In this document: positions 51,325-59,809 of the stretch, piece by piece
Layout: each line of letters opens with the position of its first letter
Numbering within the stretch: the first letter of the stretch is position 1
Source: Sphaerochaeta sp.
GTDB taxonomy: Bacteria; Spirochaetota; Spirochaetia; Sphaerochaetales; Sphaerochaetaceae
Assembly: GCA_018399495.1 (NCBI GenBank)
Contig: JAGYOG010000004.1
Location: 1 to 64,000 of the forward strand
Reading direction: 5' to 3'
Length of the DNA stretch: 64,000 nt
Notes under the pieces: generated by a model
Told to the model about the DNA's origin: nothing
The model's database searches: none
What the model saw: the letters and a program-made list of their open reading frames with translations, nothing else
Program-made: the position numbers and the translations under genes

Positions 51325-51996
51325 ATGGAGACAGGTTATCGGGGAATTCCTATTCCCACCATAAAGAGGCTTCCTTCCTACCTTAGGCTTTTGCAGGGAT
51401 ACCGGGAGCAAGGGATGGAGATGGTCAGCGCAACAACCTTGGCTGAAGAGCTTGGATTGAAGCCAATTCAAGTGCGCAAGGATATTTCCTGCACAGGGAT
51501 TGAGGGCAAACCCAAGGTAGGGTTCGCTGTTGTAAAACTCATTGAAGCGATTATCCATACCTTAGGGTGGGACAATGCTACCGATGCAATCGTGGTAGGT
51601 GCTGGCCACCTAGGTTCGGCACTCGCTCGTTATGAGGGTTTTGAAAGCTACGGACTCAAGATTGTCGCTGCATTTGATGTTGATTCAAATAAGTGGGATA
51701 CTTGGCTTGGAGACGTTCCTGTCTTTCCTTTCAGCAAGGTCAAGGAGTACATCGATCGGCACCATGTCAATATTGGAGTGCTTGCCGTTCCTGCTGACCA
51801 AGCTCAAGAGACAGCGGAGTTGCTCATGGAGTGTGGTTTACTCGCCATCTGGAACTTTGCACCCAAGGACTTGAGACTTCCAGAGGATGTGGTGGTGCAG
51901 CGTACCGATCTGGCCACAAGCTTTGCAGTGCTCTCTGCTAAGGTGCGACAGAAGATGAACAAGAAGGATTTGAGTAGCGAAGTGGATGTCTGGTAA
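51325..51996 (+). CDS. rex: Redox-sensing transcriptional repressor Rex
   Basis: A 223-residue Rex: an N-terminal winged helix (IKRLPSYLRLLQGYREQGMEMVSATTLAEELGLKPIQVRKDISCTG) and a Rossmann domain with GAGHLGSALARYEGF for NADH. The C-terminal swapped helix follows the FAPKDLRLPEDVVVQRTDLATSFAVLS block. Rex senses the NADH/NAD ratio and commonly represses fermentation and hydrogenase genes. The hydrogenase operon begins 205 bp downstream, although I could not find a classical Rex box there. Confidence 0.95.
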   Translation: METGYRGIPIPTIKRLPSYLRLLQGYREQGMEMVSATTLAEELGLKPIQVRKDISCTGIEGKPKVGFAVVKLIEAIIHTLGWDNATDAIVVGAGHLGSALARYEGFESYGLKIVAAFDVDSNKWDTWLGDVPVFPFSKVKEYIDRHHVNIGVLAVPADQAQETAELLMECGLLAIWNFAPKDLRLPEDVVVQRTDLATSFAVLSAKVRQKMNKKDLSSEVDVW

Positions 51997-52014
51997 TATT
52001 TAGTGCACGGATAT

Positions 52015-52040
52015 AAGGGGTATCTTTATGATACCCCTTA
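52015..52040 (+). terminator. Inverted repeat after rex, probable terminator
   Basis: AAGGGGTATC / GATACCCCTT is a perfect 10-bp stem with a 5-base loop, followed by ATTAATG and not by a clean T-run. Confidence 0.6.
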
Positions 52041-52140
52041 TTAATGTGAATAATATAATATTATTAAGCTTTATGTCTCTGTTTATGTGCATAATTAAAA
52101 GTAATATCTTAATTAAAAAAACCTTTCGATCAAATATTCG

Positions 52141-52187
52141 TTGACTTTGACGCTCTTTTCTCGCTACCATTGCGGCAAGAGAAAAGA
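52141..52187 (+). promoter_or_regulatory. Hydrogenase operon promoter inside a 9-bp inverted repeat
   Basis: TTGACT (52141-52146), an 18-bp spacer and TACCAT (52165-52170). TCTTTTCTC (52154-52162) and GAGAAAAGA (52179-52187) form perfect inverted arms on either side of the -10 and start site. Because the left arm lies upstream of the start site, this is a DNA operator candidate and not an RNA hairpin. Confidence 0.6.
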
Positions 52188-52201
52188 TAATGAGGTCACT
52201 A

Positions 52202-52459
52202 ATGAAGAAACTGGTCGTTGAGCTATGCATGGGGAGTTCTTGCTTCGCTCGGGGCAACTCCCAGACACTTGTAGCACTGGAGTCCTATTTACAAGATTCT
52301 GGGTACGCAGATTGTGTGGATTTGGTAGGACATCTGTGCATGGGGGACTGCTCCAAAGGTCCGAATATCCGTATCGCCGATACAACGTACCAGGGGCTTG
52401 TTGCTGAAGAGGTGCTCCAGTTGGTTGTAGATGCCTTGGCAGAGAGGAAAGACTTATAA
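52202..52459 (+). CDS. Small thioredoxin-like [2Fe-2S] protein of the hydrogenase operon, copy 1
   Basis: An 85-residue thioredoxin-fold ferredoxin related to the NuoE C-terminal domain. Cluster ligands are CMGSSC near the N-terminus and LCMGDC in the second half. It probably passes electrons to or from the PAS-containing hydrogenase encoded next, whose start overlaps its stop (TAATGA). The ATG at 52202 follows GAGG. A similar protein is encoded at 55469-55735. Confidence 0.85.
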   Translation: MKKLVVELCMGSSCFARGNSQTLVALESYLQDSGYADCVDLVGHLCMGDCSKGPNIRIADTTYQGLVAEEVLQLVVDALAERKDL

Positions 52460-54267
52460 TGATACATCCCATCTATACTGAACTGACTGAATGTCGTGAC
52501 TGTTACAAATGTGTCCGTGGTTGTCCGGTAAAGGCTATTCAAGTGAAGGATGGCTCAGCTGTTGTGGTTAAGGATCGATGTATCTATTGTGGTCACTGTG
52601 TTGATATTTGTCCCTCTCATGCAAAAAAGATACGTGATGACTTGGCAAGGGTAAGGCAGTTTGTCCAGAGTGGAAGAAAAATCTTTTGCTCGCTTGCACC
52701 TTCCAGTGCGGCGGAATTTCCCTTCAGCACAGATTGCTTGGTCGTTGCACTTACCCGTCTGGGGTTCAGTGGAGTAAGTGAGACAGCTATTGGAGCACAT
52801 CTGGTAAACCAGGCAATCGAGATGTATGCAGAATCTCATGATGGAATGTGCCCATGGATTTCTACTGCCTGTCCAACGGTGGTTCAGACCGTTAAAAAAT
52901 ACTACCCCTCACTAGTGGGACAACTAAGCAAGGTGCCTTCCCCTTTACAATGTCATAGCGCATATTTGAGAGCGCTTTATGGAGAAGAGATTGGAGTGGT
53001 CTTCATTGGTCCGTGCATTGCAAAAAAAGTGGAAGCAGACCAGACTCCCGGCTATCCGGATTTTGCCCTGACCTATGAGGAGCTCAATGACTGGCTGAAG
53101 ATTGAACAAATTGACTTGGAACTGGTTGAGGCAGAAGTTTCATCTGATCCTTCCATTGTATCCCCGCTGATCCCCTGTCGTGCTGGAAAGTCGACCCTCT
53201 ATCCTGTGGAGGGTGGTATGATTGCCTCCTTGGATTGGGGCAGTGACCCTTTTCAAACCCATGCGGTAGCCATTAGTGGTATGAATCAAGTGCTTGAGAC
53301 TCTCTCCGGTATGAAGAAGGAAGAACAGAATACTACATTTCTTGAGCTCCTTGCCTGCGAGGGAGGGTGTATCAATGGACCGGTGTGTAACCAAGGTCGA
53401 TCCTCTGCTACCAAGAAGAGCTTAAGCTCACGCTATACTCGCAATCGTATTACCGACCAAGGACCTGTATTTGAAGGAGATTCCACATTCGTTGCTAAAC
53501 TTCTGGAGCAGGGATATTCACTTATTGAGCATGGTAATGGAGAAAAGGAAAAGCCTGTATCGAGTTTCATTTCTTTCCATAGTGAACAGGAGATTGGCCA
53601 AGCGCTCAAGCTTTTGGGCAAGCGCGATAAGTCGGATGAGTTGAACTGTGGTGGGTGTGGTTACAACAGTTGCCGGGAGATGGCTATTGCCTATCTTGAT
53701 GGTATGGCTGAACCAGAAATGTGTGTAACCAAAATGAGAAAGGAAGCACAGAGCAAGATGGATGTATTGCTCAGGACCATTCCTGTGGGAGTGGTAATTG
53801 TCGATGACCAGCTTCAGATAGTGGACTGCAACAGCAACTTTCTCAAACTGTTCGGTGATCTTGACTTCCCTTTGGGAGCATCCCAGCTAAATCTGGTCTT
53901 TGGATTGCCTGTGAAACGGTTTGTGCCGTTTCATGAGAAGTTCATGAGCCAGTTCATAGCTTCCTCGGTACAGCAGTACCGACTGCATTACAAGGATACC
54001 TTTCTCAAGGTGACATTCTTTTCTGTAGAGAAGCAACATCTGGTAGGTGCTTTGTTTGAAGATATCACAACCCCCACGGTTCGTCGTGAGACAGTGGTAA
54101 AGAAAGCTGAGGATGTAATCCAGAAGAGCTTGGAGACTGTTCAGCAAATTGCATCCCTACTGGGAGAGAATGCAGCAGAGACAGAGATTATGCTCAATAG
54201 TCTCATTGATGCCTTCAAGGTTCCTCCTAGCGGAGAGAAAGATGGTTACACGCGAGAAGGCTCATGA
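52459..54267 (+). CDS. Sensory [FeFe]-hydrogenase-like protein with PAS domain (HfsB/HydS type)
   Basis: A 602-residue multidomain protein. Two [4Fe-4S] motifs (CRDCYKCVRGCP and CIYCGHCVDICP, 12-51) lead into an H-cluster domain. There P1 is STACPT with cluster Cys138 but Ala137 in place of the proton-relay Cys, P2 is GPCIAKK, and P3 is LACEGGCINGP. A Fes-type cluster follows (NCGGCGYNSCREMA), then a PAS domain (LLRTIPVGVVIVDDQLQIVDCNSNFLKLFG) and a C-terminal coiled coil. The domain order matches redox- or H2-sensing hydrogenases. The PAS tail presumably signals to the phosphatase encoded next (4-bp overlap). Confidence 0.9.
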   Translation: MIHPIYTELTECRDCYKCVRGCPVKAIQVKDGSAVVVKDRCIYCGHCVDICPSHAKKIRDDLARVRQFVQSGRKIFCSLAPSSAAEFPFSTDCLVVALTRLGFSGVSETAIGAHLVNQAIEMYAESHDGMCPWISTACPTVVQTVKKYYPSLVGQLSKVPSPLQCHSAYLRALYGEEIGVVFIGPCIAKKVEADQTPGYPDFALTYEELNDWLKIEQIDLELVEAEVSSDPSIVSPLIPCRAGKSTLYPVEGGMIASLDWGSDPFQTHAVAISGMNQVLETLSGMKKEEQNTTFLELLACEGGCINGPVCNQGRSSATKKSLSSRYTRNRITDQGPVFEGDSTFVAKLLEQGYSLIEHGNGEKEKPVSSFISFHSEQEIGQALKLLGKRDKSDELNCGGCGYNSCREMAIAYLDGMAEPEMCVTKMRKEAQSKMDVLLRTIPVGVVIVDDQLQIVDCNSNFLKLFGDLDFPLGASQLNLVFGLPVKRFVPFHEKFMSQFIASSVQQYRLHYKDTFLKVTFFSVEKQHLVGALFEDITTPTVRRETVVKKAEDVIQKSLETVQQIASLLGENAAETEIMLNSLIDAFKVPPSGEKDGYTREGS

Positions 54268-55457
54268 ACGACGTTTTCATTGATGTAGATTATGCACAGA
54301 TTTATAAACATGGTCAGAAGATCGGAGGGGATGTGTTCCTACTATCCAGACAAGATGCATCAGCTCAGATTGTCTGTACCCTCAGTGATGGACTTGGCAG
54401 TGGGGTGAAGGCAAATGTATTGGCAAGCCTTACTGCCCGTATGGCACATAAGCTTAGCTTTAGCCCGATGGATTTGACGCATTCTGCTAAGATCATCATG
54501 AATACACTTCCTGTCTGCAAGGAGAGAAAGATCAGTTATGCAACGTTTACCATTGCGGATCTAAGAAGAAGCAATGAAGATGAAGTGCTGGTAAATCTTG
54601 TTGAGTACGACAATCCTTCAGCGCTCATGTTTCAAGGGAGCATTCCTATACAGTGGGAACGGGATAAGATAGATCTCCGGCGGGATGGAGCGTTTAAGCA
54701 GGAGGTATTGGGGCATTCTCAATTCAAGCTTTCCATTGGAAGCCGTCTTTTGATCTTCAGTGATGGGGTTACCCAAGCTGGGATGGGGAAATCACTTCCT
54801 TTGGGTTGGCGTCTTGAAGGAGTGAGGTCGTTTGCCCAAAAGGTAATCGAACGAGATCCTGATATTTCCAGCCATGATCTTGCACGGGAGGTTGTCTCCC
54901 GCGCTCATACGCTGGATCGTCTTACCGCTAAGGATGACATTACCTGCATGGTTGTATATGTGAGAAAACCCAGGAGAACGCTGGTAGTAACGGGGCCTCC
55001 TTTCAAGCAAGAACAGGATTCATTACTGGTGGATAAAATCCAGAGTTTTGAAGGGAAGCGGATTGTCAGTGGGGGAACAACTGCCCAGATTGTCAGCAGA
55101 ATTATGAATCGACAGCTGAAGGTAGATATGAGCTGTTGGTCGCCGCAAGTGCCTCCTTGTTCAAAGATGGAAGGTCTGGAACTGGTGACTGAAGGAATGT
55201 TGACACTGAGCAAGGTGGCCACTGCCCTGGAACAGAAAAGACCAGCCTATACATTGCCCAATGATGCAGTAAAGAAGTTCATACAGATCATGCAAGAGAG
55301 TGATCAAGTACATTTCATTGTGGGTACAAAAATCAATGAAGCACATCAAGATCCCAGTATTCCGGTGGAAATTGGGATTCGTAGGACCTTGATTGGTAGA
55401 TTGCAACGGGCATTGGAAGACAACTATTTAAAAGAGACTTCTTTGGAATATATATAG
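54264..55457 (+). CDS. SpoIIE-type PP2C serine phosphatase of the hydrogenase operon
   Basis: A 397-residue protein. The N-terminal PP2C/SpoIIE fold shows IGGDVFLL, CTLSDGLGSGVKANVLASLTARMA (metal-binding Asp-Gly), the SRLLIFSDGVTQAGMG block and the C-terminal DDITCMVVYV aspartates. An extra domain of about 150 residues follows (GPPFKQEQDSLLVDKIQSFEGKRIVSGGTTAQIVSRIM...) that I do not recognise. It is coupled to the sensory hydrogenase and likely converts its redox signal into dephosphorylation of a protein. The substrate is unknown and no anti-sigma antagonist is in the window. Confidence 0.85.
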   Translation: MNDVFIDVDYAQIYKHGQKIGGDVFLLSRQDASAQIVCTLSDGLGSGVKANVLASLTARMAHKLSFSPMDLTHSAKIIMNTLPVCKERKISYATFTIADLRRSNEDEVLVNLVEYDNPSALMFQGSIPIQWERDKIDLRRDGAFKQEVLGHSQFKLSIGSRLLIFSDGVTQAGMGKSLPLGWRLEGVRSFAQKVIERDPDISSHDLAREVVSRAHTLDRLTAKDDITCMVVYVRKPRRTLVVTGPPFKQEQDSLLVDKIQSFEGKRIVSGGTTAQIVSRIMNRQLKVDMSCWSPQVPPCSKMEGLELVTEGMLTLSKVATALEQKRPAYTLPNDAVKKFIQIMQESDQVHFIVGTKINEAHQDPSIPVEIGIRRTLIGRLQRALEDNYLKETSLEYI

Positions 55458-55468
55458 GAGATTCGGTC

Positions 55469-55735
55469 ATGGAAAAGAAAGAGAAGGTGAGTGTTAAAAT
55501 CTGTGTGGGGACTGCATGTTTTGTACAAGGTGGGGCCGATTTATTGCTTTACCAAGACTTTTTAGATCCGGTCGTACTTGCAGGATGTGATATCCAAGGT
55601 GTTTCCTGCATTGGTGGTTGTAAAGATGATGCGATGCAGGTTCGTCCTCCCTATGTTGAAATTGCTGGACAGGTGTTTGGGGAAATGACGCAAGAGAAGC
55701 TCTGCAAATTGCTTCAGGAGGCCATCCATGCTTGA
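55469..55735 (+). CDS. Small thioredoxin-like [2Fe-2S] protein of the hydrogenase operon, copy 2
   Basis: An 88-residue NuoE-like [2Fe-2S] ferredoxin: KICVGTACFVQGG near the N-terminus and VSCIGGCKDDAMQVRPPYVEIAG supply the four Cys. The ATG follows TAGGAGATTCGGTC. It overlaps the catalytic hydrogenase gene by 8 bp, mirroring the first copy that precedes the sensory hydrogenase; each hydrogenase thus has its own small ferredoxin. Confidence 0.87.
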   Translation: MEKKEKVSVKICVGTACFVQGGADLLLYQDFLDPVVLAGCDIQGVSCIGGCKDDAMQVRPPYVEIAGQVFGEMTQEKLCKLLQEAIHA

Positions 55736-57200
55736 ATTGAACAATCAGTACACAACAATCAAACGACAGGTACACACTGCGGTGCTCAAGCAATTTTTCC
55801 AAGACACATTGGTCGAGAATGTGGACAAGATTCCCATACAGCTTATACCTAAGCAACGTACATCCAACCGGTGCTGCATTTACAAGGAGCGGGCAATGGT
55901 ACGCTATCGAATCATGGCATTGCTTGGTTTTGATATAGAGACCGAAGATGATGAAATGAAGAGTCTCTCATCTTACGTACAAGAGATTATGGAAGAAGAT
56001 AAGCCACTCTCCCCCCTGTTGACAACAATCAGCACTGCTTGTTCTTCCTGTCCTCCCGATCGGTACATGATCAGTGAGGCCTGTCGTGGATGTTTTGCAC
56101 GTCCTTGTCTTGCCAATTGTCCAAAAGACTGTATTACCTTCTCAGGTGGTAAGGCGCACATTGATGAGAGTAGGTGCATTCGTTGTGGAAAATGCATGGA
56201 GGTCTGTCCCTTCCATGCCGTGGTGCACATTCCTGTCCCCTGCGAGCAGGCTTGTCCTGTCGATGCAGTGAAAAAGAATGCCGATGGCTATGTAGAGATT
56301 GATTGGGACAAATGTATCAGTTGTGGGAAATGTGCAATGAGTTGTCCCTTTGGGGCTATTGTGGAACGTTCCTCAATCATGACAGTAGCAAAAAAAATCA
56401 AGAACAAAGACCATATGACCGCCATCATCGCCCCTGCTATTGAGGGACAATTTCCCGGTACCCTTACCCAAATCAAAGGCGCATTGCTCGCTGCTGGATT
56501 CAGTTCAGTTATAGAGGTCAGTGAAGGGGCCCATGAAACGTGTTTGCATGAGGCTGATGAATTGGCTGCCAGAAAGAGGGAAGGAACAGGATTCATGACT
56601 ACAAGTTGTTGCCCAGCATACATGAACCTAGTGGACAAACATCTTCCATTCCTTGGAGGTCGTCGTTCTTCTGCGCTGTCACCCATGGCATACACAGCAA
56701 TGTTGGCCAAAAAGCGAAACAAGGAAACGAGTGTAATTTTCATCGGTCCCTGTTTGGCGAAGAAGGATGAGGCTTCTGCCCTTGGTACCATTGATGGAGT
56801 ATTGACCTTCAGTGAGCTGGCGTCCCTCTTTGTTGCTAAGGGAATCGATGTGCGTGAGATGGATACCACTGATAGTGAGGATGTCTCCTACTTTGAAGAT
56901 TGCAGGGAATTTGCCCTTTCAGGAGGTGTTGCTGCCTGCGTGAGCAAGCGTGCTGCTGTAGGAGATGAGATTTCGCTGTTCCAAGTGAATGGAATAGACA
57001 GAAAGATGGTCCGTGTGATGAAAACCTGGGAGAAAAGACCTGTGGATGCCGATTTGGTTGAAATCATGTGTTGTGAAGGTGGTTGTATAAACGGTCCGGG
57101 TGTAGTCGCTAAACCTTCAGTTGCACTACGGCTCAGGGGTGGTAATAAAGCCTCTAGGCCAGTAGAAGCGATGCGTGCAATACTGAAGCAGAAGGAGTAA
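55728..57200 (+). CDS. [FeFe]-hydrogenase, catalytic type
   Basis: A 490-residue iron-only hydrogenase that makes or consumes H2. An N-terminal region of about 100 residues is followed by a cysteine-rich ferredoxin part (CRGCFARPCLANCPKDC, CIRCGKCMEVCP, CISCGKCAMSCP). The H-cluster domain has P1 TTSCCPAY (relay Cys294 and cluster Cys295 both present), P2 GPCLAKKDEA and P3 EIMCCEGGCINGPG. The motifs fit group B or the Hfs class more than the prototypical group A. The ATG follows CAGGAGG. Maturases HydE, HydF and HydG are not in the window. Confidence 0.93.
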   Translation: MLELNNQYTTIKRQVHTAVLKQFFQDTLVENVDKIPIQLIPKQRTSNRCCIYKERAMVRYRIMALLGFDIETEDDEMKSLSSYVQEIMEEDKPLSPLLTTISTACSSCPPDRYMISEACRGCFARPCLANCPKDCITFSGGKAHIDESRCIRCGKCMEVCPFHAVVHIPVPCEQACPVDAVKKNADGYVEIDWDKCISCGKCAMSCPFGAIVERSSIMTVAKKIKNKDHMTAIIAPAIEGQFPGTLTQIKGALLAAGFSSVIEVSEGAHETCLHEADELAARKREGTGFMTTSCCPAYMNLVDKHLPFLGGRRSSALSPMAYTAMLAKKRNKETSVIFIGPCLAKKDEASALGTIDGVLTFSELASLFVAKGIDVREMDTTDSEDVSYFEDCREFALSGGVAACVSKRAAVGDEISLFQVNGIDRKMVRVMKTWEKRPVDADLVEIMCCEGGCINGPGVVAKPSVALRLRGGNKASRPVEAMRAILKQKE

Positions 57201-57685
57201 TGACCATGCAGGTACAGACAAGCAATTCATTCCTTGAACAACTTTCTGCTGTAACAGAAGGATGGGATGGGAGTGTAGAAAGACGCTATTGCCATCTTTC
57301 CAATATTTCAGCTCTGCTCAACCAACATCTGGAGAGGATTAACTGGGTGGGGTTCTATGTAATGAAGGAAGACAGAACGGCTTTGGTGCTCGGGCCATTC
57401 CAGGGAAAGGTTGCCTGTACAGATATCAGTCTGGACCGCGGAGTATGTGGACTTGCTGCATGCACAAAAGGGAGTGTGAGAGTAGACGATGTACACACCT
57501 TTCCAGGCCATATTGCCTGTGACAGTGCTTCCAAGAGTGAATTGGGGGTTCCCTTGATTAGTAGAAGTGGGGATGTAGTAGGCGTATTGGATGTGGACAG
57601 TGCCCAAATAGGGCGTTTTTCTGAAGATGACCAACTTCTGTTGGAACGTGTTGCGAAGATTATTTCTGAGGCACTTTGGACTTGA
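57200..57685 (+). CDS. msrC: Free methionine-(R)-sulfoxide reductase (GAF domain)
   Basis: A 161-residue single GAF-domain enzyme that reduces free methionine-R-sulfoxide. The three catalytic/resolving cysteines are in QGKVACTDI, RGVCGLAA and GHIACDSASKSELGVPL, a close match to E. coli fRMsr. It begins on the last base of the hydrogenase stop codon (TAATG), so it belongs to the same operon. That may link oxidative damage repair with redox-sensitive hydrogenases, or may simply be a convenient placement. Confidence 0.93.
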   Translation: MTMQVQTSNSFLEQLSAVTEGWDGSVERRYCHLSNISALLNQHLERINWVGFYVMKEDRTALVLGPFQGKVACTDISLDRGVCGLAACTKGSVRVDDVHTFPGHIACDSASKSELGVPLISRSGDVVGVLDVDSAQIGRFSEDDQLLLERVAKIISEALWT

Positions 57686-57711
57686 CTAATTGCTTCGATG
57701 TGAGCATTCTA

Positions 57712-58011
57712 TAGGACAAGGCGATGAGAAAGAAGAGTAGTCGGTAGCGGACCCACAGAGAGGGCTTCCTTGGTTGAGAGAAGTTTGGATTGCGCCCGAT
57801 GAAAACCCCTTTTGAGCTGCAGGTCGAACGCATCAGCTAGTAGGCCGTGCCGCATACCTGGCGATACAGGTGCAATGAGTGTCTTTCCTGGAGTGAATAA
57901 GCCGGGAAGGGAAGCAAGGTGGAACCGCGGAACATGAGAGCTTTCATGTCTTCGTCCTTGCCGGGAGTGGAATATGCCACCCGGTAGGGTTGATGGCATG
58001 AAGGCTTTTTT
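57712..58011 (+). promoter_or_regulatory. T-box riboswitch (threonine) controlling thrS
   Basis: A leader of about 300 nt with T-box landmarks. Stem I holds an AGAGAG motif and a GATGAAAACCCC segment with a Thr codon ACC at 57805-57807. GAGCTG and AGTAGGCCGTGCCG follow. The T-box core AAGGTGGAACCGCGG lies at 57916-57930. The antiterminator pairs GCAAGG with CCTTGC (about 57955-57960). The competing terminator pairs GCTTTCATGTC (57940-57950) with GGCATGAAGGC (57995-58005), 11 pairs including G-U, followed by six T. Uncharged tRNA-Thr would allow readthrough into thrS. The promoter is uncertain (TTGACT at 57682-57687). Confidence 0.9.
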
Positions 58012-58042
58012 CTATTGAAATGGTTATGAGTGAGGAGATAGT

Positions 58043-59788
58043 ATGGCAAAGTTAGAAGCAGGAGAGAAACTCTCCAAGATACGGCATTCAATGGCACATG
58101 TGATGGCCGAGGCCGTGCTCGAGATGTTCCCTGATGCACAGATTGCTATCGGTCCCGCGATCGATAATGGATTCTATTATGATTTTGATCTTCCAAGACA
58201 GTTGGTCACAGAGGACCTTGATGAGATTTCCGAGCGTATGCGCGCGATCATCAAGGAGGATAAGCCGTTTGTAAGAACGGTGGTCAGCCGAAATGAAGCA
58301 AAGCAACGCTTTGCAGGCCAGACATACAAGCTGGAACTGCTCGAGGCAATTCCTGAGAATGAGGAGGTAAGCCTCTACAACCAAGGTGGCTTTACCGACC
58401 TCTGCCGTGGCCCCCATGTGGATTCCACCAAGGAGCTTAAAGGTGATGCCTTCAAATTAATGAGCATTGCTGGAGCATATTGGAGAGGTAAGGAAACCAA
58501 TCCTATGCTGACTCGTATCTATGGTACAGCTTGGTCCAATGCCAAGGAACTTCGTATCTATTTGCAACATCTTGAAGATGTTGAGAAACGTGACCACCGC
58601 AAGCTCGGCAAGGAACTTGATTTGTTCAGTTTGCATGAGGAAGCAGGCCCTGGGCTTGTTTATTGGCATCCAATGGGTGCCCGCATCAGACTGGCAATTG
58701 AGGATTTCTGGCGTAAGGAGCACTATGCCAACGGGTATGAAATGGTGTACACCCCTCATCTCGGGCGTTCATGGCTTTGGGAAACCAGTGGTCACCTTGG
58801 TTTCTACAAGGAAGGGATGTACCCTCCCATGGAGATGGACAAGAGCGATTACTATATAAAACCTATGAACTGTCCATTCCACATCATGATCTACAAAAAC
58901 AGTAAGCACTCCTACCGCGATCTGCCTTTCAGATGGGCAGAGTTGGGTACGGTGTATCGTTATGAGAAGGCTGGAGCAATGCATGGGCTGATGCGTGTAC
59001 GTGGATTTACCCAGGATGATGCTCACCTATTTGTCACCCCAGACCAGATGAACGACGAGATTCTGGAAGTACTTAGGTTTTCGCTGCATATGTTGCACTC
59101 CTTCGGTTTTACCGAGATCAATGCATACCTTTCCACGATGCCTGAGAAGGCAGTCGGGGATCCTCAGCGTTGGGCAGATGCAACCGAAGCTCTCAGGAAA
59201 GCTATAGAGACAGAAGGCTTGGAGTATGAGGTTGACGAGGGTGGTGGTGCATTCTATGGTCCGAAGATTGATCTGAAGATCAAGGATGCCATCGGCCGCG
59301 AGTGGCAACTTTCCACAGTGCAGTTCGATTTCAACGAGCCTGAACGTTTTGATATGACTTTTGTGGACAAGGATGGGGTGGAAAAACGTCCGTATATGAT
59401 CCACCGTGCTCTCCTTGGTTCCATTGAGCGGTTCTTCGGTGTACTCATTGAGCACTACGCAGGGGCCTTCCCCCCTTGGCTTGCACCAGAACAGATTAAG
59501 GTCATTCCGGTAGGAGAGGCTTTCTTTGATTATGCAAAGACCTTGGAGAAACAACTTCGCAGCGAAGGTTTCCGTGTCTCTGCTGATCTTGGGGACGATC
59601 GGATGAATGCAAAAATCCGTAACGCCCAGAAGCAGAAGATTCCCTACATGGTGATCATTGGTGAACGTGAGATGGAGAATGAACAGGTTTCTGTACGCCT
59701 CAGAAGCGGTAAGCAGGAGAATGGACTTGCTACCCAAGCTTTCATCGATATGGTGAGACAGAAGGTTGAAAGTAAGGAACAGCTGTAA
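58043..59788 (+). CDS. thrS: Threonyl-tRNA synthetase lacking the TGS domain
   Basis: A 581-residue ThrRS that charges tRNA-Thr. It starts directly at the editing domain (KIRHSMAHVMAEAVLEMFPDAQIAIGPAIDNGFYYDFDLP, with the HxxxH editing site) and keeps YVDLCRGPH-like TDLCRGPH, the catalytic motif 2 GTVYRYEKAGAMHGLMRVRGFTQDDAHLF, the zinc Cys in KPMNCP and the anticodon-binding domain. The N-terminal TGS domain of about 60 residues seen in E. coli is absent. The ATG follows GTGAGGAGATAGT and there is no in-frame extension across the T-box terminator, so the short form looks real. Confidence 0.97.
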   Translation: MAKLEAGEKLSKIRHSMAHVMAEAVLEMFPDAQIAIGPAIDNGFYYDFDLPRQLVTEDLDEISERMRAIIKEDKPFVRTVVSRNEAKQRFAGQTYKLELLEAIPENEEVSLYNQGGFTDLCRGPHVDSTKELKGDAFKLMSIAGAYWRGKETNPMLTRIYGTAWSNAKELRIYLQHLEDVEKRDHRKLGKELDLFSLHEEAGPGLVYWHPMGARIRLAIEDFWRKEHYANGYEMVYTPHLGRSWLWETSGHLGFYKEGMYPPMEMDKSDYYIKPMNCPFHIMIYKNSKHSYRDLPFRWAELGTVYRYEKAGAMHGLMRVRGFTQDDAHLFVTPDQMNDEILEVLRFSLHMLHSFGFTEINAYLSTMPEKAVGDPQRWADATEALRKAIETEGLEYEVDEGGGAFYGPKIDLKIKDAIGREWQLSTVQFDFNEPERFDMTFVDKDGVEKRPYMIHRALLGSIERFFGVLIEHYAGAFPPWLAPEQIKVIPVGEAFFDYAKTLEKQLRSEGFRVSADLGDDRMNAKIRNAQKQKIPYMVIIGEREMENEQVSVRLRSGKQENGLATQAFIDMVRQKVESKEQL

Positions 59789-59809
59789 TACAGGAGAGAA
59801 TGTAACACA

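Noticed and set aside
51997-52201. Classical Rex operator before the hydrogenase operon
   Set aside because: No TTGTGA-N6-TCACAA-like or TTGTTAA/TTAACAA site is present. An AATTAA-N10-TTAATT repeat in the AT-rich part is too weak to call.
57712-58011. tRNA gene before thrS
   Set aside because: The tRNA-like GC-rich hairpins belong to a T-box leader; there is no cloverleaf with a CCA-type acceptor stem.
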